From Daphnia pulex (lineage: Eukaryota > Arthropoda > Branchiopoda > Diplostraca > Daphniidae): 64,000 nt of DNA. The stretch is from assembly GCF_021134715.1 (NCBI RefSeq), contig NC_060024.1:2976001-3040000 (forward strand), in the 5' to 3' direction. The notes beneath the pieces are model-generated. The model searched no databases. It saw only the letters and a list, made by a program, of their open reading frames with translations, and was not told the DNA's origin. Below, one piece after another: positions 33,963 through 43,539 of this stretch (within the stretch, counting starts at the first letter, position 1; each line of letters starts with the position of its first letter). The position numbers and the translations under genes are program-made.

Positions 33963-34798
33963 CAGTGTTTGCTGAATCAAATTTGATTTTAAATCGTTTT
34001 CATGAATTAAATCAAAAATTAAATCATTTTTAATTTAATTATTCAAATTAAATCAAAATTGGGATTTTGATTTGATCTGTGATTTAAATTATTACAAAAA
34101 CGGTAAATTTTAAATCGAATCAAGAAATTTTTTTCTTTGTAAATTTGACAACTTATTTTTTTATCAGACGAATTTTTTTTTTAGTCTGCCTGTCAATTTA
34201 TGTTGAGCTACATCGAATTTTACTTAAAGTTCTGTCAATTTCTGTTGAGCTACATCAACTTTTACTAAAATTCTTCTTAACACTTGACGGAAAACAACAG
34301 AAATTAATTTCCCCAGTATAATCTTCCGACTTTTTGAATTTAAACAATAACAATTCTTGCCTAACCGAAGTAAACCATTTCCTAACTAATGAATCGCGAG
34401 ATTTTAAATGCTTTGACAAATGTCCAAATATTAAGTCCCTCTTTTTAAAATATAACACTACCCTTCCATCCAGTGCACCAGTAGAACGACTTTTTAGCGT
34501 CGCTGCACTGGTTTTATCATGTAGACGTACACGACTTACTGACAGTAGATTTGAAACTCTTCTTCTTTTAAAAATGAATCTTAAACTTGACTGACAAATA
34601 TATTCAATATGTAAGTTTTTGCTTTTTCTTTGTGATAATAATAAAAGAATTTTTGATTTAATTTTTGATTTTAATTCATGAATTAAATCAAAAAAAAATT
34701 TGATTTTTGATTTGATTTTTGATTTCCCTAAAACTAAAGAAAAATGATTCATGATTTTGATTAATGAATCACAAAACACCGTGATTCAGCAAACACTG
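33963..34798 (+). mobile_element. hAT-superfamily DNA transposon, internally deleted, with 8-bp target duplication
   Basis: Terminal inverted repeats CAGTGTTTGCTGAATCA (33963-33979) and TGATTCAGCAAACACTG (34782-34798) are perfect. GCTGTCGG flanks both sides (33955-33962 and 34799-34806), the perfect 8-bp duplication expected of hAT. Subterminal regions are packed with AAATCAAAA/TTTGATTT words in both orientations. It interrupts the BEL/Pao RT and must be younger. Confidence 0.93.
34334..34594 (+). pseudogene. hAT transposase C-terminal dimerisation domain fragment
   Basis: 86 codons remain. The text runs CPNIKSLFLKYNTTLPSSAP-VERLFSVAALVLS-RRTRLTDSRFETLLLLKMN, the hATC block (the A/S-S-x-x-x-E-R-x-F-S core) that closes hAT transposases. 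The BED finger and catalytic domain are missing, so the element could move only with a transposase from elsewhere. The frame ends in TGA at 34592-34594, close to the 3' TIR. Confidence 0.85.
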
Positions 34799-35640
34799 GC
34801 TGTCGGTCCCAATCTTAGATGGCATCGACGAAAAATGTATCACCAAGTCCATGTGCCTAAACACCAGCAGTCGCTTCTCAAATTCTTATGGAGGATGCCC
34901 GGCAGTAAAGACCCAACGACAAATTATCAAACAACGGTCCACATTTTTTTAGCTGTCTCCTCTCCAACTACCTATATTTTCGCACTCCGACTTACAGCGG
35001 AAGATTTCGGACACCTCTACCCTAACGTGGAAAACAAGGTACTAAGCAACATTAATGTTGCGATTATTTAGACTGTACCGAGACTAAAGAAGAGGCCATC
35101 AAACTCAGCCAGGACGTATCCACGTTACTTAAAATGGGCGGATTCATTGCGGTCCAGTGGTTGTCGTCTTCACGTTCCATGCTAGCCACCGTCGATGAAA
35201 ATGTTTTGTCTCGCTCTTTGGATTAAGACGCCAACAGACTTCCGATCGAGCGTACGCTCGGAATGCTGTGGTATTGTCAAGCTGAAATTTTTTTCAAGTT
35301 TTCCACTAAGACCGACATAAAAACAAAACGAAAAATATTGCAAGAAATCTCCTTATTGTATGACCAATGGGTTATCTTTCTCCGTTGATAATGGTCGTGA
35401 AAATTCTCATTTAAGATGTTTGGCGCGCCGGAAATCACTGGGACGATGCGCTGCGAGAATATCTGCTAGCTGGGTGAAAGACGTGGCCGTCGGAACTCTT
35501 ATTCGTCTCAAAACTAAAAACCCATGCTGTTTTCAAAAACATTTAAGGCCGATGGAATATCTACACGTATTCATCGACGCATCAGAAGTTGGTTTTCGCG
35601 CCTTCTTATTATACAAGCTACTACGGCGAAGATAATTTTG

Positions 35641-38265
35641 CTCTGAATTGAATCCTGGCAAAGGCTCGAGTCGCTCCTCTGCCTCAGTTGTCCATCCCTT
35701 GCCTAGAACAAGATAATCGTGTGTATGAATGAGGTCCAAAAGTGTGTTCTGCTTTATAATTTTTTTTACTAACAATCGATAAAGAATCGATCTTATATGC
35801 CCCTCCCATTTTCCCATCTGGTATTGAAATTGTCCAGTCCTCTCCCCCTCTACTTCATTCGTTAATTTTCTTCCTGTTAACTTGTTTTTTTAAAATTTAA
35901 TCTTCACTACAATAGATGTTCTATTGATAAAGTATTTAGATAATTTTTTTCACCATAAATAACTAGAAACTTTTAGTTGAATAACCATGTCCAGTATCGG
36001 ACATCCTCTGTCCAGTTTACCCTACATTTTTCCTCAACAATTATTTTTCCCCTATTTTTCGAAATTCATTAACTAATAAATTACAAACGTATGGCGATGA
36101 AAAAATTCCGTAACGTTATACAGTCGTGGCTGCAAGTTTCTATACGTGTAGCTCCAATGGCCGCCTTTTTTATGAGTATTGACTCGCAATCCTATTGCCT
36201 AATGCTAAATGAAACCAATCAATGAAGAAATGGCCATAATAACAACCTGATCAATCCTCTGTCATATCACCATTTTATTTAAGAGCTATTGCTACTTTAT
36301 TGTGCATTGATTGATTATCGGTCATGGTTACCCATACTTTAGAAAGCCGCAAATACAAGTGGGTAAAATATTTCTTGTAATATTAGAAGTAAATCCATAT
36401 ATGGAAAACAATCCTCTTAGTTTTCCATGAGTACACGTAGTACAAGTGGAAACTAACGAATCAAAGCTAAAAAGTAGGCCGCACTCATTTTGATGAAAAG
36501 CCGTTGCCGTCCTTGGTCAACGATAAAAAAGTTTCCTTAATTGAAACCGAAACGTATTGCACAATCCGTGGTTTTTCAGCAATTGCCACATCTGATTCCC
36601 CTTCACACTTAATATATTTAACCGCATGATAGTGCCTATCACTATTTGTTTGAGAGAAACAAATCGAGTGTGATTTTCAAATAATTTCAGAATGCGGTAT
36701 ATTCAGATCCGAAGTTATCCAAAATGGTTTTCAAGCTATTGAAAGCAAGATTTTTTCTACAATTTCTTGTCTACATCAGCTTCACCAAACGGAGCTAAAA
36801 GTGTTGATATAGCTTCACAAGCTTCATCTACTATAACATTAAACAAATCTTTGATATAATTTATAACGTCAATAATTGCATAAAAAGGCAAATCCCCCTC
36901 CTTCTGAATCAATAACCATGTTTGTAATCTCTTGTTTCCATTGTTTTGTTTGTTTTTGTTTTTGTTTTTTTTTCAGTGAAAACATTGTTTCTGAAAAGGG
37001 ATTTAGTGTCTCTCCCTTGAACATTTTCGTCTGTCTGAACTCTCTTCACCCTCGTTTCTTTCAACGCTAAAATTTGCGGCGCCGTTTTCAAGGCCAATGT
37101 TATCAAGATCGTACAAGACAATATCACCCTCTTTTGTTTGAAAATTAGACGATTAAAATCATTGAAAATGCCTACCAAAATTAAAAATATTGTGGGCCGT
37201 GGTTTGACAATAATAAAGTTCGTAACATCGAATGGGGATATCCAATTCTCCGTATAGCTTATGATGACTTAAGTGTACCTTCATATTATTTATGGGGTTC
37301 ACTTGAACACTTGCTTTAAATGAGGGACAATTAAACTTGTTAGCACTTGTTATTAAACATCACTGAATGCAAAGCGCAATAATTGTAAACCTACTATCAC
37401 ATCAAACAACGAGTTAGCATTGCATATAAAATGCGCAGTGACAGGGGAATCGTCAAACAAATCATTTCCTCCTCCAGGGAATAGGGGAGGGAATGAATGT
37501 CATGTTAGATCATTTATTTGTACTCATCCTACGGGCACGCTTCATCCTGGAGCCGTCCCAACAACATAAGGACGTCCTGATCCAGTACATCGGCGATCGG
37601 ATAATCAGAGTACATTAATTATACGTCAATATTGGGGAGATTTTTAGAAGAAGTGTTAATCGCTGTAGAAGAAAGTTATTCTAGTCGAACATCCTTTTAA
37701 CATTCGTTAGATGTACCAAGTCGGGTTAATGATTACCATCCCAAATGGTACCTGATTTTTATCTGACTTCTATGTAAAGGCCGGGATTAGACTTGGATGA
37801 ATAAAGTAATCTGAGTCGAACATACTTTTAACATTCGTTAGATATACCAAGTCGGATTAATCATAACCAACCTATACAATACCTACTTAAAGTCGCCAAC
37901 TCTTAAGCGCGCCATTACTCTGTTTAGCAGAGAAAAAGCCACGTGGGGTGGAAATGGGAGGAAATATAGGGACTAGAACGAGCAAAAAATATATTTGTTT
38001 TCAATTTACAATTGACTACAATGAACATGTCGCAAAAAATCTGAAAATAAAGACTGTTTTTGAGCTTGTGAAGCTTTTAATTTCAAAGTTTTCCGCCATG
38101 TTCTACATTAACACGTTCTATAGTTGTAACCTTTGTTAGTACCCTAATTTTCATATAGCTCTACTGAGCGTTCCCAAACTCAGGGCTCAATTAAAAACCT
38201 ACTCTTCCTGTGATTGAAAAAATCTTTAAAAAATCAACTTTATCCTACCCCTAATGGCTAGGTCT
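35641..38265. other. Mostly non-coding stretch with old repeat debris
   Basis: No supported intact gene. On the minus strand around 37520-36780 short coding-like runs occur in different frames (for example DDSPVTAHFICNANSLFDV near 37450 and GDIVLYDLDNIGLENGAANF near 37110), suggesting a very degraded transposase, perhaps P-element/THAP9-like; I could not establish this. Confidence 0.4.
37679..37875. repeat. Direct repeat pair, about 64 bp, period 132 bp
   Basis: 37679-37743 and 37811-37875 share AGTCGAACAT, CTTTTAACATTCGTTAGAT and TACCAAGTCGG in the same order and spacing with few mismatches. This is a local tandem duplication of about 132 bp. Confidence 0.75.
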
Positions 38266-38270
38266 AAAAC

Positions 38271-38527
38271 TGTTGGTGCAAAAATTGCGCGTCAGCGTTG
38301 CTGAACCAAAGTTGGTTGCATAAACCGATTAAAGAAAAACTGTCTGCTGTCACCGCCAGTTGTCAACGCTCTACTCCCCTCTCTTCTCTTGAAAAGTGTC
38401 TCTCTGAAATATCGCTCTCTTGTGTTTCACAATTTCAACTGTATAGAAGGTAAAAGAAAGACATTCAAACAGAATAAAAGGAAATCTTGTGTGTTAAAAT
38501 CAATTCTAATCAGTATAACTTCCAACA
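38271..38527 (+). repeat. 5' LTR of the young copia element
   Basis: TGTTGG...TTCCAACA, 257 bp, with TG...CA ends inside a 6-bp inverted terminus (TGTTGG/CCAACA). Identical to 43088-43344. Confidence 0.95.
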
Positions 38528-38541
38528 GGTTATGGGCCCAG
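38528..38541 (+). promoter_or_regulatory. Primer-binding site matching the initiator tRNA-Met anticodon arm
   Basis: GGTTATGGGCCCAG follows the 5' LTR with no spacer. It is complementary to CTGGGCCCATAACC, the anticodon stem-loop (CAT anticodon) of eukaryotic initiator tRNA-Met, not to a tRNA 3' end. Drosophila copia is known to prime from an internally cleaved 5' half of this tRNA; the same mechanism is inferred here. Confidence 0.85.
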
Positions 38542-38587
38542 TTGTGCAAGCTGATATTACTGAATAGAAAGAAAAAAAAAGGAGAAA

Positions 38588-39876
38588 ATGGCGTGCTCAA
38601 ACAGAAGTTTAAGCCATGTGGTCAAATTTGATGGTAGCAACTTACCACTCTGGAAGTTGGGCCTGGACGTTGCACTAGAAGAACATGATGTTCAGAGTGT
38701 GACCGATGGCACCTGCCTCATGCCACCTGAGGTATATATTCAAAAGCCCCTCTTTCATAGTTAATCACAAGTTTGTCTGGACCCGCTCCACCTACTTTAA
38801 CTCAAGATGTCTAACTAAGACTAAATCCTTTTTTATCTCGTTAACTCATGTACAAAACACTACAGATGCGAGCTGTCCATGAACCTGCTGAAGGACAAGC
38901 TGTGATCGATGGAGCCCCAGTCATGCTGGGACCAGTCCTAAATGCAGATGCAATTAAGGATTGGAAAACGAAAGATTGTACAGCACGTCGAATCTTACTC
39001 TCAACAATTGAGGAAAAACTGCAGAATACGTTGGTCGGATGCAAGACAGCTTTCCAAATATGGACAAGACTCTCGTCACAACACAACAAATGTGCAGACA
39101 ACAACAGATACGTAATTCAACGAAAATTCCTTAACTACGACTACCAACAAGGTAATTTACTCAGTCTGTTCATACAGCAAACCATATTTTTTAATTTGTG
39201 CCCCTCTCTTTGTCCAGGCCATGACGCCATGTCCCACATCTCGGCCATTGAGAACCTTGTCGAACAACTCAAAAACATGGGTGAAGCCCCAACTCTTTTG
39301 CAAATCTGCACCAAGATTATCTACACTCTTCCACCTCACCTGCGTGGATTCATTGCAACATGGGAGGCTCTTCCAGAACAAGAACAGACGATTGCATTGC
39401 TGACAGCAAAGATTCTGAACGAAGAGAGTAAAAACGAAATGTTTCAGCCTCAAGATCTTGGATACTTTGCGGCTAGCAAAGGGTATCGAGGTGGCAGCAG
39501 AGGAGGATACGGTGGTAGAGGAGGCCATTCGGGCGGTGTCAGATTTCAAGACGGCCCACCTGCCAAAAGAGCCAGGTACACTGGTCCACCATGTGACTTC
39601 TGTACACCCATGGGCACTACCGCAGCACATCCAACCTCAGAATGTAGAAAACGGACTCAAGCAGCTAAACGAGACTCAGCTAACCCCGCCTTTATCAACT
39701 CACCCACCGTGGACTTTGGTTTACCAGCCGCCTTCAGTCCCCTAGCCCGTCTTGATTTAACCGATTGGTTCGCTGACTCTGGAGCCACGGCCCATCTTAC
39801 AAATCAGAAGAATATTCTTCAAAACATCGTCACTGTTCCAGTAGGCAGCTGGGTCATACAAGGCATTCATCAGTAA
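38588..39876 (+). CDS. gag: Copia Gag and N-terminal protease, with two apparent introns
   Basis: ATG at 38588 opens MACSNRSLSHVVKFDGSNLP-LWK, the conserved N-terminus of copia Gag (F-D-G-x-N...W). That exon stops being coding at 38731; 38732-38865 (134 bp, GTATAT...CTACAG) contains an in-frame TAA and must be spliced to reach exon 2 (38866-39151) in phase. A second GT-AG interval, 39152-39217 (66 bp, strong pyrimidine tract before CAG), is a multiple of three with no stop; removal restores a continuous Gag helix (QQG-HDAMSHI). Exon 3 carries the rest of Gag, a Gly/Arg-rich RGGSRGGYGGRGG basic patch, a CDFC...H...C knuckle-like region, and the protease active site DSGATAHL (39775-39798). The frame ends at TAA 39874-39876 inside the protease domain, then continues open. 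The stop therefore looks like a mutation rather than a gag-pol boundary. Confidence 0.82.
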
Positions 39877-42693
39877 ACTGCTAACGTCCACGCCTACGGC
39901 GATGTCTTATTTGAATCAACAGTTAATGGAAAGACACGGAATGGCCTACTCAAAAGAGTACTGTATGTTCCAGACGGCGGGATCAATCTGATCTCGATTG
40001 GCGCTGTCACTGCTCTCGGTACACAAGTTACATTCTTTGGTGAAGAGGTTTCATTTATAAAAAACGACGTTGTTGAAGTAACTGGCCGTAGAGCAGGCAG
40101 AACTCTCTATAAACTTAACATCAAAGCAATCATTCAGTCAATCCAAGAAGAGCAAGCCTGTGTCGCAAGACAATCAGCTACCTCCTTAATCAACTGGCAT
40201 TTTCGTCTCGGTAACGTCAACTGCAAAACAATTCAACGCATGGCGTCAACCAACGCAGTGGACGGACTCGTTATCACAAACCACGACGTACCTCAGGTGT
40301 GCGAGGGATGCATCTATGGAAAATTCAGCCGCTGCCCATTTCACTCCCGTTCTGAAAAACCAATTGAAGTAGGACAAGTGATCGTAGCAGACGTCGGCGG
40401 TCCCATGCAAGAGTCGTCCCTTGGTGGTGCCAACTATTATGTTGCATTCAAAGATAAATGTAGCGGCCATCGACAAGTCTACTTCCTCAAAAACAAATCA
40501 GAAGTTGCCGGTAAATTCAAATGCTTTGTTTCTCGTTTTCAAAACGAAACTGGTAAACTAATCAAATCGCTTCGAACAGATAATGGCACCGAGTTCAAAG
40601 GCATCGCCTGGACCTGGGCTGAAGAAGCAGGCATCATTCGACAATACACCGTTGCCTACTCCCCCCAGCAAAATGGAACCTCGGAGAGAGACAACCGGAC
40701 AATCGTAGAATCAGCACGAAGCGCCCTGTACGGGAAGAGACACCCTGTCTCTCTGCAAGTGTTACTACGGCTCTGGGCCGAAGCAATTGCGTACTCCGTG
40801 TACACTCTTAATCGTACGCTGTCCCGCACCAGGATGGTCACACCTTATGAAAAATATCACGGTAATAAACCAAATATTTCTCATCTACGTCCGTTTGGCT
40901 GTATCTGCTATGTTCATATTCCAGATAAAACACGGCGCAAATGGGACAAGAAAGGCGAAAAGGGAATGTTCCTGGGATATGATGACACTTCCACTGGATT
41001 CCGTGTCTTGATTTTAGAAACCTTTAAAATCAAAGTTAGCGTCGACGTCACATTTGACGAAGGAAACGTTCCAAGCACGAAGCAACAAAACCACGCCACT
41101 CCTCCAAAGTTCCCATTTGCAACCAAACAGCAACCAGATGATGCAAACCAACCCTCTGACGAGAAAGACACACCGTCAGAAGATAACGAAGAAGCCTCCG
41201 TCGTCCCATCGACCCAAACGAAGGCGAATGATGCTCAATCTGAACGAGACGGAAATGCTGACCACCCAAGAGACGAACTGGTTTCCGATAAGGAAGTCAA
41301 CGACGCAACCAGTCACGAAGAAATTCCTGTCTGCGCCAATCGACGGTATCCGCTACGTGATCGTAAACCCAAAGTGATCAAGAGCATGCAGTCGATCGAC
41401 GTCCATAACTCCGAGCCATTCGAGCCTCGCACGTACCAGGAGGCTATGAGCTGTGAGGAAGCGCACCTCTGGCAGCCCTCCGTTCAAGACGAATACGACT
41501 CACACATTCAGAACGGCACATGGATTCTCGTACCGTTACCTCCCGGACGCAAGGCCATCGGATGTCGCTGGATCTACAAAGTAAAGCCAGGCCACCTGAG
41601 CACACCTGCCCGCTATAAGTCACGTCTGGTCGCCAAAGGGTACGCCCAAATCGAAGGTATTGACTTCACTGAAACCTACTCCCCAGTGATTGGTTACGGC
41701 CCCTTACGTGGTATATTATCAATGTGCGCAGCTCTGAATCTAGACATGGCCCAGTTGGACATCAAAACGGCCTTTCTCTACGGCCTAGTCGAAGAAGAAA
41801 TTTACATCCAGCAGCCGGAAGGGTTCATCGTACCAGGCAAGGAGCATCTAGTTGGCAGGCTAGTAAAATGCATCTACGGCCTGAAACAGTCCCCACGGGT
41901 GTGGAACTGTAAATTCAACGACTTCCTTCTCAAATTCGGCTTCACCCGAAGCCAACACGACCCCTGTGTCTACCACCGTCGCCGAGAGGAGGAGATTTTG
42001 GTCATCGTGATCTGGGTCGACGACGGCCTCGTGTGCAGCAATAGCAAGACAGCAATCGCTGAAGTCTTGGCCTTCCTTGGCGAAAATTTCGAAATGAGGA
42101 CACTGCCAACAGACCGCTTCGTTGGACTCGAGATTGAAAGGATTAGGGAGGAAAAAAAGCTGTTTGTCAATCAAGTTGGATTCATCGAAAAAATTCTATC
42201 CAGATTCAACATGTCAGACTGCAACCCTAAGTCGATGCCAGCGAATCCCCACGTACGTTTATCGAAAGAAATGTGCCCCTCAACGAGAACAGAAAAGGCT
42301 GCGATGGAAACGGTGCCATATCAACAAGCAGTGGGCTGCCTGAACTATCTTACACACGCTACGCGGCCAGATATTGCGTTTGCCGTGAACCAAGTCTCGC
42401 GCTACTGCCACAATCCTGGACCCCAACACTGGGAAGCGGTCAAACATATCCTGGCATACCTCAAAGGAACCACCCAGTACGGCATATGCTTTAATGGAAG
42501 TAGTGGGAGTAGTGACTGTGCCCTGGTCGGCTACACCGACTCTGATTACGCAGGTGACCTAGATCACTATCGCTCTACAACAGGATACATTCTCTTCTTT
42601 AATAATGGTCCAGTCAGCTGGTGTAGCAGGAGACAACCGTCGACCGCATCCTCCACCACTCAAGCCGAATATCAAGCACTGAGCGACGGGTAA
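39877..42693 (+). CDS. pol: Copia Pol: protease end, integrase, reverse transcriptase
   Basis: Same frame as the preceding Gag-protease, separated by one stop; the first internal ATG is at 40240. Order: rest of protease (to about 40080); GAG-pre-integrase WHFRLGNVN...CEGC, where the second zinc-ligand His of the usual W-H-x-R-L-G-H is Asn; integrase core with VADVGGP, RTDNGTEF and NGTSERDNRT (D, D, E); an acidic linker (about 41070-41330); RT from TWILVPLPPGRKAIGCRWIYK through YKSRLVAKGYAQ, LDIKTAFLYG, CIYGLKQSPRVW and the catalytic WVDDG (about 42015-42030); then the start of RNase H (YTDSDYAGD, QAEYQALSDG). A TAA at 42691-42693 interrupts RNase H. Otherwise undamaged over 939 codons. Confidence 0.9.
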   Translation, partial: TANVHAYGDVLFESTVNGKTRNGLLKRVLYVPDGGINLISIGAVTALGTQVTFFGEEVSFIKNDVVEVTGRRAGRTLYKLNIKAIIQSIQEEQACVARQSATSLINWHFRLGNVNCKTIQRMASTNAVDGLVITNHDVPQVCEGCIYGKFSRCPFHSRSEKPIEVGQVIVADVGGPMQESSLGGANYYVAFKDKCSGHRQVYFLKNKSEVAGKFKCFVSRFQNETGKLIKSLRTDNGTEFKGIAWTWAEEAGIIRQYTVAYSPQQNGTSERDNRTIVESARSALYGKRHPVSLQVLLRLWAEAIAYSVYTLNRTLSRTRMVTPYEKYHGNKPNISHLRPFGCICYVHIPDKTRRKWDKKGEKGMFLGYDDTSTGFRVLILETFKIKVSVDVTFDEGNVPSTKQQNHATPPKFPFATKQQPDDANQPSDEKDTPSEDNEEASVVPSTQTKANDAQSERDGNADHPRDELVSDKEVNDATSHEEIPVCANRRYPLRDRKPKVIKSMQSIDVHNSEPFEPRTYQEAMSCEEAHLWQPSVQDEYDSHIQNGTWILVPLPPGRKAIGCRWIYKVKPGHLSTPARYKSRLVAKGYAQIEGIDFTETYSPVIGYGPLRGILSMCAALNLDMAQLDIKTAFLYGLVEEEIYIQQPEGFIVPGKEHLVGRLVKCIYGLKQSPRVWNCKFNDFLLKFGFTRSQHDPCVYHRRREEEILVIVIWVDDGLVCSNSKTAIAEVLAFLGENFEMRTLPTDRFVGLEIERIREEKKLFVNQVGFIEKILSRFNMSDCNPKSMPANPHVRLSKEMCPSTRTEKAAMETVPYQQAVGCLNYLTHATRPDIAFAVNQVSRYCHNPGPQHWEAVKHILAYLKGTTQYGICFNGSSGSSDCALVGYTDSDYAGDLDHYRSTTGYILFFNNGPVSWCSRRQPSTASSTTQAEYQALSDG

Positions 42694-42996
42694 AGAGAAG
42701 CGGCCTTCTTTATGTGGCTCCTACAGGAGCTAGGTGTTGAGAGTAAACGAGCCGTTACCCTCTTCTGCGACAACAACGCCGCGATACAGCTAGCCAGCAA
42801 TCCTGTGTTTCGATCAAGAACGAAACACATCAACGTTGCATACCACATCGTCCGTGACTATGTAGAGGCACACCAGATCAAAGCTGAACGGGTGGATACG
42901 AAGGACAACCTGGCCGACATCCTCACTAAACCTCTTCCGTCAACCGACTTCAAAAGATTTCGTGAACTCATCCGGGTTCGACCTCTTCCAGAGTAA
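42694..42996 (+). CDS. Copia RNase H C-terminus, after in-frame stop
   Basis: Continues the pol frame directly after the TAA: REAAFFMWLLQELGV, FCDNNAAIQLASNPVFRSR-TKHINVAYHIVRDYV, then DNLADILTKPLPSTDFKRFR, the standard end of copia RNase H. Ends in TAA at 42994-42996, about 90 bp before the 3' LTR. The full RNase H domain would need stop read-through. Confidence 0.88.
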   Translation, partial: REAAFFMWLLQELGVESKRAVTLFCDNNAAIQLASNPVFRSRTKHINVAYHIVRDYVEAHQIKAERVDTKDNLADILTKPLPSTDFKRFRELIRVRPLPE

Positions 42997-43078
42997 CAGC
43001 CCACCCGCTAAAGAAGTTAAAGGGGCATAATTGCTGCCTTGAATATCGTATTTACCTCATGTTTCCTCTTTAATTTTT

Positions 43079-43087
43079 GAGTGGGAG
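43079..43087 (+). promoter_or_regulatory. Polypurine tract
   Basis: GAGTGGGAG immediately before the 3' LTR; purine-rich except one T. Expected primer site for plus-strand DNA synthesis. Confidence 0.7.
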
Positions 43088-43344
43088 TGTTGGTGCAAAA
43101 ATTGCGCGTCAGCGTTGCTGAACCAAAGTTGGTTGCATAAACCGATTAAAGAAAAACTGTCTGCTGTCACCGCCAGTTGTCAACGCTCTACTCCCCTCTC
43201 TTCTCTTGAAAAGTGTCTCTCTGAAATATCGCTCTCTTGTGTTTCACAATTTCAACTGTATAGAAGGTAAAAGAAAGACATTCAAACAGAATAAAAGGAA
43301 ATCTTGTGTGTTAAAATCAATTCTAATCAGTATAACTTCCAACA
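43088..43344 (+). repeat. 3' LTR of the young copia element
   Basis: 257 bp, identical to the 5' LTR by eye and followed by the AAAAC target duplication. Confidence 0.95.
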
Positions 43345-43539
43345 AAAACACAATTCGCCGCATTCCGATTAAAACTGTATTTTTGGGAACGCAGGGAAAA
43401 ACGCCTTTCTCCATAAGGTTCTCTCGCGCGTTCCCAAACGTTTAGGTACTTTAGATGGTATTACGTCTCCATAAATATGTGATATAGTAGAATGGGGGGA
43501 AAGCTGCAACTAGTCTTAGAAAATTTTTTCTTTTGTAAG

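Larger units (their letters stand above)
32330..35640 (+). mobile_element. BEL/Pao retrotransposon relic, gag end to RT/RNase H
   Basis: Gag C-terminus with a zinc knuckle (CLLCKENHLL, about 32590-32620), protease, RT and connection domains follow in BEL/Pao order, all broken by stops and frameshifts. No LTRs found. It is interrupted by a hAT element at 33963-34798. Unrelated in position and orientation to the BEL/Pao gag at 14662-17358. Confidence 0.75.
32933..35640 (+). pseudogene. pol: BEL/Pao Pol (protease, RT) pseudogene
   Basis: Pao-type protease region: LVPVTVKHMG...LDTFAPLDPESE (32935-33010), then VNILLGRDVKRVH and GILTHLGWCLTGPVP (33288-33420). RT begins at about 33490; KPGKVRVVFNPSAQ is at 33830-33875, after a stop at about 33646. 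RT resumes after the hAT insertion with MYHQVHVPKHQQSLLKFLW (34834-34890), FALRLTAEDFGHLYP (34976-35020), and a destroyed catalytic box at about 35055-35070, where the Asp pair region contains a stop. Connection/RNase H residues LPIERTLGMLWYC (35235-35275) and LAGWK/TWPSELL-like text end near 35640. Multiple stops and shifts; inactive. Confidence 0.75.
38271..43344 (+). mobile_element. Young copia-type LTR retrotransposon, complete structure
   Basis: 5,074 bp with two LTRs of 257 bp that I find identical base for base, and AAAAC on both outer flanks (38266-38270 and 43345-43349), a perfect 5-bp target duplication. Order: LTR, primer site, gag, protease, integrase, RT, RNase H, polypurine tract, LTR. 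Identical LTRs imply very recent insertion, yet pol carries two in-frame stops and a changed zinc-binding residue, so this copy probably moved using proteins from another copy. Confidence 0.95.

Noticed and set aside
36780-37560. Possible P-element/THAP9-like transposase on the minus strand
   Set aside because: Only isolated fragments in different frames; not enough ordered motifs to name the family.
39874-39876. Programmed stop read-through between gag and pol of the young copia
   Set aside because: The stop lies inside the protease domain, not at a domain boundary, and a second stop sits in RNase H; mutation is simpler.
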